Made by a program: the position numbers and the translations under genes. A DNA stretch of 10,704 nt from Myxococcota bacterium (GTDB taxonomy: Bacteria > Myxococcota_A > Polyangia > HGW-17): contig JAHJLU010000771.1 in NCBI GenBank assembly GCA_018821745.1, forward strand, positions 1 through 10,704, in the 5' to 3' direction. The notes beneath the pieces are model-generated. The model had not been told where the DNA came from. It saw only the letters and a program-made list of their open reading frames with translations, and searched no databases. This document shows, piece after piece, positions 4,612-10,704 of the stretch (positions are counted from its first letter, which is position 1; each line of letters starts with the position of its first letter).

Positions 4612-6348
4612 ATGCGTTTTCCCTCCCACTCTCTCTTTTATTTATTTGTTTCTCTTTTTATCCTCGGGGCTGTTCCCTCCTGCGACGATGATGAACTGCC
4701 CCCGGGGTACTGCGGAAACGGGATACTCAACAAGGGCGAAGAGTGTGATGAGGGAATCTCCAACTCCAATCTTTCTCCCGATGCCTGCCGGGAGGACTGT
4801 ACGAGGCCCTTCTGCGGAGACGGCATCAAAGACTCCGGTGAGGCATGTGATGGCTTTCAGTTGGACCAGCAGACCTGTTCGCTCCAAGGGTTCGACAGGG
4901 GTGTCCTCTCCTGTACCGATGCCTGCACCTTCAATACAACACAGTGTTCCCTGTGCGGCAACAGCCGGGCCGAGGCCTCCGAAGATTGTGACTTCAGTGA
5001 TCTCGGCGGCATGACCTGTCAGACCCTCGGCTTCACGGGCGGCTCCCTTGGGTGTCTCGGTGACTGCTCCTTCGACCAGTCATCCTGCGCCGGCGGGTGC
5101 GGGAACTCCGTGGTGGAGCTTTCAGAGGAGTGTGACGGCGATTCCCTGGAGACCACCTGTGAGGATCACGGTTTCACAGGTGGCGTCCTGAGCTGCTCTG
5201 ATTCGTGTCTCCTTGACTTCTCCGATTGTATCGGCGGGTGTGGCAACGGTATCATCGAAGAAGGTGAATCCTGTGACGACGGGAACAATATCCCCGGTGA
5301 CGGCTGTTACAACTGCAGGGCCCCCTCGGGGACCTATACCCTCATCTGGGAGACCACCTTCCCCTATACTCCCTCAGCCATGGATGTTGGTGATTTCGAC
5401 GGCGACGGTGCCGGCGATATCCTCATTGGAACCATCTCCGAAGATCTCTCGGGGGGGACCATGGCCCTCTTCCTCTCCACGGAAAACTATCAGGATCAGC
5501 ATAACCTCGCGTCGGGTCCCATGGTCAATGTGCTGGGAGCCCGTGTTGATCCCCAGGCCCCCGAGAGCCTCCTGGGAGTCTCTCTCACCAGCGACGGGAC
5601 CGCCAGTTACCACTATTTTTCCGACTATCTCGGCGCGGGGAATGTTGTGAGCTATCCCGATCGGCCCAGGGCCATTATCGCCGCCGATGTGGACGGAATC
5701 CCCGGAGAAGAGGTGGTCTTCACGGGCTGGCCTTCCCAGACCCTGGTTCAGTTCTCCTTTGCCATGGGGGGTTTTTATTCGCTCCTTGGAATCGGGGGAG
5801 ATCCCGGCGATCTTATCACCATGGATTTCAACAACAATGGTGTCATCGATTTCATGACCGTTCGCTCGGCGTCGCAGTTGGTTGCCATGCTCCTGGGGCT
5901 TGGGGATATGACTTTTACCTACCACAGCGCCCGGTACGTGGGAGGCAGGCCTTCAAATCTGGCCAGCGCGGATCTCAACCTGGACGGCTATGAAGATCTC
6001 CTGGTCACCGATACCACAAACCCTTACCTCTACCTGCTCAAGGGTGGTTCCGGCGGTCTCTCAGGGGCCTATTTTCTGGAACTCACCAATAACCCTCACC
6101 GGATCGCCATCGCAAATCTGAACCACGACGCCGTCCCGGATCTGGTATTGAGTTTCCCCGATTCGGGGGAAGTGGTTGTTTATGAGGCGACCGGGGATTT
6201 TACCTATTCCGAAGCCTTTTCCATGAACGGGTGTCACATCCCCATCGCCCTTAGGGTTGCGGATATGAACGGTGATGGACTCAATGACCTGGTTGTGGCC
6301 TGCACCCAGGAGAAAAAAGTCGTTGTTTTACTGGCCGATCCCATGTAG
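4612..6348 (+). CDS. Lipoprotein with five Cys-rich repeats and an FG-GAP-like propeller
   Basis: This 578-residue envelope lipoprotein has a signal peptide (Arg2, hydrophobic core 8-20) ending in a plausible lipobox, VPSC, with lipidated Cys24. Asp25-Asp27 follow the Cys; in E. coli Asp at +2 favours inner-membrane retention, but this rule is not general in other phyla. Five Cys-rich repeats begin at residues 34, 68, 115, 163 and 210, with the pattern CGNG..E.GE.CD, the last ending CDDGN..GDGC. Between them are segments of the type TC...GF.GG.L.C...C. From ~245 to the end are seven Asp/Asn-rich loops at 261, 311, 359, 405, 454, 502 and 551, of which DFDGDGAGD and DMNGDGLND are the best. This ~48-residue period fits a seven-bladed FG-GAP/VCBS propeller with calcium-binding loops. 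The role is unknown, but adhesion or ligand binding at the cell surface is likely. No other start fits; the Shine-Dalgarno is poor. Confidence 0.88.
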   Translation: MRFPSHSLFYLFVSLFILGAVPSCDDDELPPGYCGNGILNKGEECDEGISNSNLSPDACREDCTRPFCGDGIKDSGEACDGFQLDQQTCSLQGFDRGVLSCTDACTFNTTQCSLCGNSRAEASEDCDFSDLGGMTCQTLGFTGGSLGCLGDCSFDQSSCAGGCGNSVVELSEECDGDSLETTCEDHGFTGGVLSCSDSCLLDFSDCIGGCGNGIIEEGESCDDGNNIPGDGCYNCRAPSGTYTLIWETTFPYTPSAMDVGDFDGDGAGDILIGTISEDLSGGTMALFLSTENYQDQHNLASGPMVNVLGARVDPQAPESLLGVSLTSDGTASYHYFSDYLGAGNVVSYPDRPRAIIAADVDGIPGEEVVFTGWPSQTLVQFSFAMGGFYSLLGIGGDPGDLITMDFNNNGVIDFMTVRSASQLVAMLLGLGDMTFTYHSARYVGGRPSNLASADLNLDGYEDLLVTDTTNPYLYLLKGGSGGLSGAYFLELTNNPHRIAIANLNHDAVPDLVLSFPDSGEVVVYEATGDFTYSEAFSMNGCHIPIALRVADMNGDGLNDLVVACTQEKKVVVLLADPM

Positions 6349-6354
6349 ATCTCG

Positions 6355-6396
6355 CTTCGGTGAAGGTTCACACCCGTGCCCCGGGTGAGCGCCCGG
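6355..6396 (+). repeat. Cluster of overlapping short inverted repeats before the M23 gene
   Basis: Three small hairpins are packed into the 64-nt gap: CTTC/GAAG (6355-6365), CACCCG/CGGGTG (6371-6387) and CCGGG/CCCGG (6381-6396). The last two share an arm, so only one can form at a time. None is followed by a T-run. They could slow ribosomes or RNA decay between the two lipoprotein genes. They may also be chance in GC-rich DNA. Confidence 0.25.
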
Positions 6397-6412
6397 AACC
6401 CATTTAACCTCA

Positions 6413-7063
6413 ATGCGTTATATCAATCTTATCCCTCTATTATTCCTTTTCGGTTCCTGTGGTGAATCGACGCTGAAACAGGCCCTTCTTGAACCTGATC
6501 TGTCGCTGGACAGCAGCACGGTGAAGAAGGTTGTTTCGGGGGATGTGGTTGTTTCCGCCCTGCCCTCGGAGAAGCATCTCATCAGCAAGAGGGTTTTTAA
6601 TCAGACACCGGTACCCCTGGTGTGGCCTTATGATGATGTCGAGATAACTTCTCCCTATGGGTTTCGTCTCCATCCTGTGCTGAAAACCGTAAAATATCAT
6701 CGGGGTCTGGATTTTCACAAGGGGCTGGGCACCGAGGTGTACGCCATTGGCGAAGGGAAAGTGATCACCTGTAAATTCCACGCGGCCTTCGGGAATATGG
6801 TGGAGATTGATCACGGCAACGGACTCATCAGCCAGTATGCCCACCTGTCGGAGATTTTGCTCATGGTGGGGGATTTGGTTCTGCCGGGGACGCTCGTGGG
6901 TCTCACGGGGTCAACAGGGCGCAGCACCGGCTCCCATCTTCATCTCGGGATAATCGCCGGAGGACACAGCGTGGACCCTTTTTATTTCCTCTCCCGCTCC
7001 TGGAGCAAAAAAGAGCTGCAGCGGGACCGGATCCCCTGGGTTTTCAGCTGGAAGAAGAAATAG
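6413..7063 (+). CDS. M23-family metallopeptidase lipoprotein (LytM/peptidoglycan endopeptidase)
   Basis: This 216-residue protein has a short lipoprotein signal: hydrophobic residues 5-13, lipobox FGSC, lipidated Cys16. A ~50-residue linker leads to a C-terminal M23 domain at about 77-192. All expected zinc and catalytic residues are visible: His96 and Asp100 in YHRGLDF, His144 in QYAHL, and His175/His177 in SHLHL. By comparison with LytM, His96, Asp100 and His177 bind zinc, and His144 and His175 assist catalysis. The SPYGFRLHPV and GEGKV motifs are also typical. It should cut peptide cross-links of peptidoglycan from the periplasmic face, although substrate specificity cannot be read. It follows the Cys-rich lipoprotein by 64 nt on the same strand. 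The ATG lacks a clear Shine-Dalgarno, but signal peptide placement supports it. Confidence 0.94.
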   Translation: MRYINLIPLLFLFGSCGESTLKQALLEPDLSLDSSTVKKVVSGDVVVSALPSEKHLISKRVFNQTPVPLVWPYDDVEITSPYGFRLHPVLKTVKYHRGLDFHKGLGTEVYAIGEGKVITCKFHAAFGNMVEIDHGNGLISQYAHLSEILLMVGDLVLPGTLVGLTGSTGRSTGSHLHLGIIAGGHSVDPFYFLSRSWSKKELQRDRIPWVFSWKKK

Positions 7064-7068
7064 CGCTC

Positions 7069-7099
7069 CACTTTTACCCCCCGATCTCCGACAAAAGTG
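7069..7099 (+). repeat. Hairpin in the rimP upstream region, arms echo the terminator
   Basis: CACTTTT (7069-7075) and AAAAGTG (7093-7099) can form a 7-bp stem around a 17-nt loop, starting 5 nt after the M23 peptidase stop. No T-run follows it. The same sequences recur as the arms of the terminator-like hairpin at 7172-7201, so arms from the two structures could pair with each other. Confidence 0.4.
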
Positions 7100-7171
7100 A
7101 AGGAGTGGTAAATACCTCTTGATGAAAAGATAAATATTTGGTATTGCGCCAATCGTAAATGGTTACTTTAG

Positions 7172-7205
7172 AAAAAGTGAGCATGAACGTGTTCACTTTT
7201 TTTTT
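7172..7205 (+). terminator. Intrinsic-terminator hairpin immediately upstream of rimP
   Basis: AAAAAGTGAGCA (7172-7183) pairs with TGTTCACTTTTT (7190-7201) with one G-U, leaving a 6-nt loop, and the T-run extends without a break from 7197 to 7205. This has the stem plus U-tract form of an intrinsic terminator. It ends only 12 nt before the rimP ATG, and those 12 nt contain no Shine-Dalgarno and no -10-like hexamer. Either it ends M23 transcripts while rimP uses an unseen start, or it acts as an attenuator that the rimP-nusA-ylxR-infB transcript must pass. The 5' arm is repeated at 7093-7100. Confidence 0.72.
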
Positions 7206-7217
7206 GCCTGAAAAACT

Positions 7218-7682
7218 ATGACTTCAAATCCGGCCTACGACACAATTTCCCAAATCATCAAAGAAGTTGTGGAGAGTAGTGGATATGAGCTCTGGGGCAC
7301 CGAATGGACCTCAGAGCACGGAAGCCGGATATTGCGAGTTTATGTCGAAGGTGAGAGCGGCGTGACCATTGACGCCTGTGCTTCAGTGAGCAGGCTTTTA
7401 GGCCCTCGTCTCGATGTTGAAGATGCCATCGTTGGCGCCTATCGACTTGAGGTCTCCTCCCCCGGCCTTGAACGGCCTCTGTTTACCATGGAACAGTTCA
7501 GTCAGTTTGTGGGGAGCAAGGTCAAGGTGCGCCTTGACAAGCCGCTTGAGAAGGGAATCAAGAAATTGACCGGTGTCTTGTCGATTTCTGAAACGGGTGA
7601 ACTGATTATTACCAATGAAGTTGGTCCAGTCAGTTTCCCCTTCGAATACGTGAAGAAGGCCAACCTGGTCTACGAATTTTAA
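7218..7682 (+). CDS. rimP: Ribosome maturation factor RimP
   Basis: RimP helps assemble the 30S ribosomal subunit by acting on the early S12-dependent steps. The 154-residue length is normal. The N-terminal domain (about 1-87) has GYELWGTEW, ILRVYVEG..GVTID.C..VSR.L...LDVED and the signature YRLEVSSPGLERPL at 75-88. The C-terminal small barrel follows from ~90 (VGSKVKVRL, then LTGVLS). The ATG at 7218 aligns with the usual family start. It sits just 12 nt after a terminator-type U-run, without a recognisable Shine-Dalgarno, which is unusual. The gene begins the conserved rimP-nusA-ylxR-infB order. nusA starts 42 nt after its stop. Confidence 0.96.
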   Translation: MTSNPAYDTISQIIKEVVESSGYELWGTEWTSEHGSRILRVYVEGESGVTIDACASVSRLLGPRLDVEDAIVGAYRLEVSSPGLERPLFTMEQFSQFVGSKVKVRLDKPLEKGIKKLTGVLSISETGELIITNEVGPVSFPFEYVKKANLVYEF

Positions 7683-7712
7683 TGGAGTGATAGTGAATAT
7701 CCTCTTTTGATT

Positions 7713-7717
7713 GGAGG
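7713..7717 (+). promoter_or_regulatory. Shine-Dalgarno fixing the nusA start
   Basis: GGAGG lies 7 nt before the ATG at 7725. It falls inside the six-codon extension that an in-frame TTG at 7707 would add, so the ATG is the true start. Confidence 0.85.
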
Positions 7718-7724
7718 TTGCTCA

Positions 7725-9311
7725 ATGCAACTAAACCTGGACAAGATCCTCGAGCAGGTGAGCAGAGATAAAAACATAGAGAAGGAAATCCTTGTTGATA
7801 CCCTTGAACAGGCCATGTTATCGGCTGCTCGAAGGGTTTTCGGCAATGAGAGAGTCATGGAAACCCGTTACAATGAAGAAACGGGAACCGTTGATCTCTT
7901 TCTGATCCTTGTCGTCGTGGAAGAAGGGGCCGTGCCTGGAGTCAGTTGCTCCATAGAAGAAGCAAACGCCCATGATCTCGAAGCGGAAATAGGAGACGAA
8001 ATCCTCTTCCAGATCTTCTACCACCCCGATGATGAGGCCAAGGCCAACGAACAGGACAAAATCTATGGGGACCTGCTCAACCTGAAGATGTACCGGCGGA
8101 CCTTCGGGCGCATAGCCGCCCAGACCGCTAAACAGGTTATCATCAAGCGGGTTCGTCAGGCCGAACGTGAGACCATCTACCGCGAGTTCAAGGACCGCGT
8201 GGGTGATGTCATCAACGGAATCGTGCGGCGCTTTGAGCGGGGAAATATCATTGTCGACATCGGCAAGACCGAAGCGGTGCTTCCCCAAAAAGAGCAGGTG
8301 GCCAGCGAATCTTACCGCCCCGGAGATCGGATTATCGCCTACGTCAAAGAGGTGAACAGCGACTCCCGCGGACCCCAGATTATCTTCTCCCGCCGGGAAG
8401 AGGGTCTGGTCCGGAAGATCTTTGAGCAGGAAGTTCCTGAAATATACCAGGGGCTTGTTGTTATTGAAGCCATCTCTCGCGAGCCCGGCTCACGGACGAA
8501 AATAGCGGTCTCTTCCAGGGATCGCGATGTGGATCCCGTGGGCGCCTGTGTAGGTCTCAAGGGAGGCAGGGTTCAGAATATCAAGAACCAGCTCAAGGGT
8601 GAAAAGATCGACATCGTCCCCTTCGACACCGATCCTGCCCGCTTTGTCTGCAACGCAATCGCCCCCTCCCAGGTCTCGAGGGTTATTGTGGACGCTGCTT
8701 CTCACACCATGGAACTGATTATCCCCGACGAGCAGCTCTCACTGGCCATCGGCAAGCGCGGGCAGAACGTGCGCCTCGCCAGCCAGTTGACCGGATGGAA
8801 GATCGACATCTACTCCGAGTCCAAGGTTCTTGAGCTGGAGGACAAGGTCAAGGATTCCATCGCATCCATCGAGGGTGTGAGCGAAGATCTGGCCGAGACC
8901 ATGTTCAAACTCGGCTGGCGGTCCATCGAGGATATCGCCCAGGCGGATCCGGAAGAGCTCTCAAAAATTCCGGGCCTTGGCGGCGTGGACGGCGCTATCC
9001 GCATCTCCACCGGCGCCCGGGTTGTGCTCGAGCAGCAGGATCTCGGCGGAGATATGATGAGCGAAGACGAGAAACTCCAGGAGGTCCACGGGATCGACGA
9101 CGAGGTTCTCTTCGCCCTGAAATCAGCGGGAATAAACTCTGTGGAGAAACTCTATGAGTCGACCCCCGAGTACATCGCCGAAGCCACGGAGATTGACATT
9201 GAACATTGCAAGATCATCCACTACTGGGCTGGAGTGAACCTCGGCTATGGTGAGGATGAGGGCGAAGAAGAATTCGGCATGCTCGAAGAGGATGACGAAG
9301 ACGGTATCTAA
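7725..9311 (+). CDS. nusA: Transcription termination/antitermination factor NusA
   Basis: NusA binds RNA polymerase and nascent RNA, promotes pausing and intrinsic termination, and joins antitermination complexes on rRNA operons. From the ATG the protein has 528 residues. The N-terminal polymerase-binding domain is about 1-130 (EILVDTLEQAMLSAARR near 21-37). An S1 domain spans about 158-212 (GDVINGIVRRFE.GNIIVDIG). Two KH domains follow with GXXG-type loops GLKGGRV (277-283) and AIGKRGQNVR (341-350). Two helix-hairpin-helix-type C-terminal repeats occupy about 382-437 and 450-505, as in Proteobacteria, and resemble the acidic repeats that contact the polymerase alpha C-terminal domain. The tail is strongly acidic (509-526). 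The gene has a strong Shine-Dalgarno. Autoregulation of the rimP-nusA operon is known in E. coli. Confidence 0.97.
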   Translation: MQLNLDKILEQVSRDKNIEKEILVDTLEQAMLSAARRVFGNERVMETRYNEETGTVDLFLILVVVEEGAVPGVSCSIEEANAHDLEAEIGDEILFQIFYHPDDEAKANEQDKIYGDLLNLKMYRRTFGRIAAQTAKQVIIKRVRQAERETIYREFKDRVGDVINGIVRRFERGNIIVDIGKTEAVLPQKEQVASESYRPGDRIIAYVKEVNSDSRGPQIIFSRREEGLVRKIFEQEVPEIYQGLVVIEAISREPGSRTKIAVSSRDRDVDPVGACVGLKGGRVQNIKNQLKGEKIDIVPFDTDPARFVCNAIAPSQVSRVIVDAASHTMELIIPDEQLSLAIGKRGQNVRLASQLTGWKIDIYSESKVLELEDKVKDSIASIEGVSEDLAETMFKLGWRSIEDIAQADPEELSKIPGLGGVDGAIRISTGARVVLEQQDLGGDMMSEDEKLQEVHGIDDEVLFALKSAGINSVEKLYESTPEYIAEATEIDIEHCKIIHYWAGVNLGYGEDEGEEEFGMLEEDDEDGI

Positions 9312-9323
9312 CCGTCGATAACC

Positions 9324-9701
9324 ATGGCAGGACGGTTCCCTCATAAAGGTTTGCGGTCCTGTGCCGGGTGCAGAACCCGGAAGACGAAAGATAAACTGCT
9401 CTTTTTGCTTAAATCAGAGCAGCGACTCGCTGTGTATGTTTCACGGCCGGTCGGAGCCTTCGGGCGGGGCACCTATTGCTGCCTTGACGCCGGATGCCTC
9501 GAGCGGGTGCTGAAAAAACTGTGTAATGCTGATTCCGTTGAGGAAATTATCACCTCATCCATGGAATTCATGACACAGCGAGTTCATTTTATTGGGCTCA
9601 CAAAGGGCCCAGGGTATGAGCCGATTGTGGACAAATTAGGACGTGCAACGCGAATGATGGAAGTTGTGCTCATGGCCCATAGGAAGCGGAGAAGTCGATG
9701 A
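9324..9701 (+). CDS. ylxR: YlxR (DUF448) RNA-binding protein with C-terminal extension
   Basis: YlxR/RnpM is a small nucleic-acid-binding protein encoded between nusA and infB; in Bacillus subtilis it has been reported to modulate RNase P. The core is at about 8-66: GLRSCAGCRTRKTKDKLL, then GAFGRGTYCC....C. A Cys pair at 13 and 16 and Cys52, 53 and 58 could bind metal, but this is not proven. The usual length is ~90 residues. Here 125 residues are encoded, with an added ~45 residues that include HFIGLTKGPGYEP and a very basic end, HRKRRSR. In some bacteria YlxR is fused to or followed by an L7Ae-like RNA-binding protein, and this extension could be a short remnant, but I cannot show that. It starts 12 nt after nusA without a clear Shine-Dalgarno and overlaps infB by ATGA. 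Confidence 0.9.
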   Translation: MAGRFPHKGLRSCAGCRTRKTKDKLLFLLKSEQRLAVYVSRPVGAFGRGTYCCLDAGCLERVLKKLCNADSVEEIITSSMEFMTQRVHFIGLTKGPGYEPIVDKLGRATRMMEVVLMAHRKRRSR

Positions 9702-10704
9702 GTAAAGATGTTCGAGTACTCAGTATTGCCAAGGATATCAAGCTGGACGTTGATGATGTCATCGACCGTATGCGCGAGATGGGCATTGAAGTAAATACGA
9801 AGTACAGTTCTGTCACCAGTGAACAGGCTGACAGATTCAAAGAAGAGATGGAACGCCTTGAGCGGCAGAGAATTCGGGAGACCCGTATGGATGGAGGGGC
9901 TCTTGTCCGCAAGAAGGTTGAAAAACCAGGCGGGGTTGCCACACGAAAGCGTGTCATACCACCTGCTCCCAAAGCGAAGGAGCCCGTTGTCGCGAAACCG
10001 GCAGTGAAAAAGAGTGCTCCGAAGAAGACCATCGTGAAGACCGAAGAAGAAACTGCTCCTTTGGTCCCCGAGGTCGCTGAAGCGCCGGCTGTGGTTATCC
10101 CTTCCAAACGTGTCTCCACAAGATCCGTCAAGAAGCTGGCGGTTGTTGAATCCCCCAAAATCGAGACGGCACCGGAACCCACTGCGCCTGATATGCCCAA
10201 AACCCCCGAGGTTGAAGTCATAGAGCCTGTTCAAGAGCCAACTCCGCTCGAAGTGCAGGTAGCTCAGGAACCTGTGGAAGCAGCGCAGCCGGTGACAGAA
10301 GCTCCGGTTGAGCCGGTGGTCGCCACTGCCCCTGCTACCCCGCCCCCGACGCAGAGTCCCGTAGTTGCTCCCGTCACCGAGGCCCCGGTAACAGAAGAGA
10401 AGCCCGGTCTTCATATTGTTGAGACTCCCCAGGCGCAGAGTGCCGCGGGTGAATCCGAGACAGCTCAGGAGAAACCAAAGGCTGCCCCCCTCAAGAAGGC
10501 CAGGGTGCCTCATCATTCCACACTGCCCGGAAAACCCGAAGCGTCAGCTTCACCGGGGTCCAGTCTGACCGGTGGTAAAGCCATCCACAAGGGTGGCAGA
10601 AAAGTTGAATATTCCGGCCCCCAACTGGGACCAACCGGCAGGTTCATTGTTCTGCCCAAATCCGCCAAGGCGATTGCAGCTGCCAAAGCCAGCGCCGCCG
10701 CCGA
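9698..10704 (+). CDS. infB: Translation initiation factor IF-2, N-terminal part (cut by window end)
   Basis: The first 335 codons of IF-2 are present and remain open to the last base. IF-2 is the GTPase that places initiator tRNA on the 30S subunit and helps subunit joining. Residues ~4-50 form the IF2_N domain: VRVLSIAKDIKLDVDDVIDRM..MGIEV, then a second helix. The rest (about 60-335) is a low-complexity linker rich in Pro, Ala, Val, Glu and Lys, with an Ala/Lys-rich segment at the edge. The G domain lies beyond the window. The ATG at 9698 is preceded by GGAG (9688-9691, 6-nt spacing) and overlaps the ylxR stop (ATGA). Long linkers of this kind are typical of myxobacterial and related IF-2 proteins. 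Confidence 0.95.
   Translation, partial: MSKDVRVLSIAKDIKLDVDDVIDRMREMGIEVNTKYSSVTSEQADRFKEEMERLERQRIRETRMDGGALVRKKVEKPGGVATRKRVIPPAPKAKEPVVAKPAVKKSAPKKTIVKTEEETAPLVPEVAEAPAVVIPSKRVSTRSVKKLAVVESPKIETAPEPTAPDMPKTPEVEVIEPVQEPTPLEVQVAQEPVEAAQPVTEAPVEPVVATAPATPPPTQSPVVAPVTEAPVTEEKPGLHIVETPQAQSAAGESETAQEKPKAAPLKKARVPHHSTLPGKPEASASPGSSLTGGKAIHKGGRKVEYSGPQLGPTGRFIVLPKSAKAIAAAKASAAA

Noticed and set aside
5374..5925. 183-codon open frame on the minus strand
   Set aside because: It is antisense to the propeller part of the lipoprotein and arises from its biased codon use.
7119..7147. TTGATG with 17 nt to TATTGC as a rimP promoter
   Set aside because: It matches only four and three of six consensus bases in an AT-rich stretch; too weak to list as a promoter.
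7707..7724. Alternative TTG start adding six residues to NusA
   Set aside because: The Shine-Dalgarno GGAGG lies inside this extension and points to the ATG at 7725; NusA homologs begin near that Met.
9584..10516. 310-codon open frame on the minus strand
   Set aside because: It is antisense to the start of infB and the end of ylxR. Its Arg/Gly/Leu/Phe-rich translation is the mirror of the Pro/Ala/Glu/Lys-rich IF-2 linker, and no domain is recognisable.

Overview
This window is an ordinary-looking stretch of bacterial chromosome, about 55% GC by eye and densely coded. It contains mostly conserved housekeeping genes plus a few lineage-specific ones. The clearest taxonomic hint is a lipoprotein with five cysteine-rich repeats of the CGNG..E.GE.CD type, followed by an FG-GAP/VCBS-like propeller. 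That architecture is common in Myxococcota and related former Deltaproteobacteria. A membrane-type RNase Y, two CNNM/CorC paralogs and an infB with a long Ala/Pro/Glu/Lys-rich linker fit that placement. The phylum is an inference, and I cannot name a species.

Layout. Positions 1-895 (+) hold the 3' end of rny (RNase Y), translationally coupled to an unrecognised three-helix membrane protein. Positions 888-3217 (-) hold two coupled CNNM/CorC-type transporter genes. The upstream one starts with TTG after a good Shine-Dalgarno, and the downstream one converges on and overlaps the membrane protein gene by 8 bp. Positions 3218-3539 are a divergent, AT-rich control region. It has a possible promoter and structured leader for the CorC pair, and an A/T-tract plus TTGACA promoter reading right into tRNA-Val(UAC) and tRNA-Asp(GUC). 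These are followed, with no visible terminator, by rsfS and rlmH, so tRNA production and two ribosome-acting proteins may share a transcript.

Positions 4612-7063 (+) hold two lipoprotein genes: the Cys-rich/propeller protein and an M23-family cell-wall peptidase with a full set of active-site residues. From 7218 onward comes the conserved rimP-nusA-ylxR-infB cluster (ribosome maturation factor, transcription elongation/termination factor, RNA-binding YlxR, translation initiation factor 2). The window ends inside infB.

The genes are mainly about making and controlling ribosomes and RNA: RNase Y, tRNAs, RsfS, RlmH, RimP, NusA, YlxR and IF-2. Ion transport and envelope genes lie between them. 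I found no mobile element, CRISPR array, phage gene or clear new system. The most interesting non-coding signal is an intrinsic-terminator hairpin ending 12 nt before the rimP start. Its arms are repeated further upstream, so alternative pairings resembling an attenuator are possible ahead of a gene set that includes NusA. Second-tier items are a possible SD-sequestering leader of the CorC pair, a possible leaderless promoter for the Cys-rich lipoprotein, the CorC pair with unequal domain content, the membrane protein coupled to rny, and the extended YlxR.
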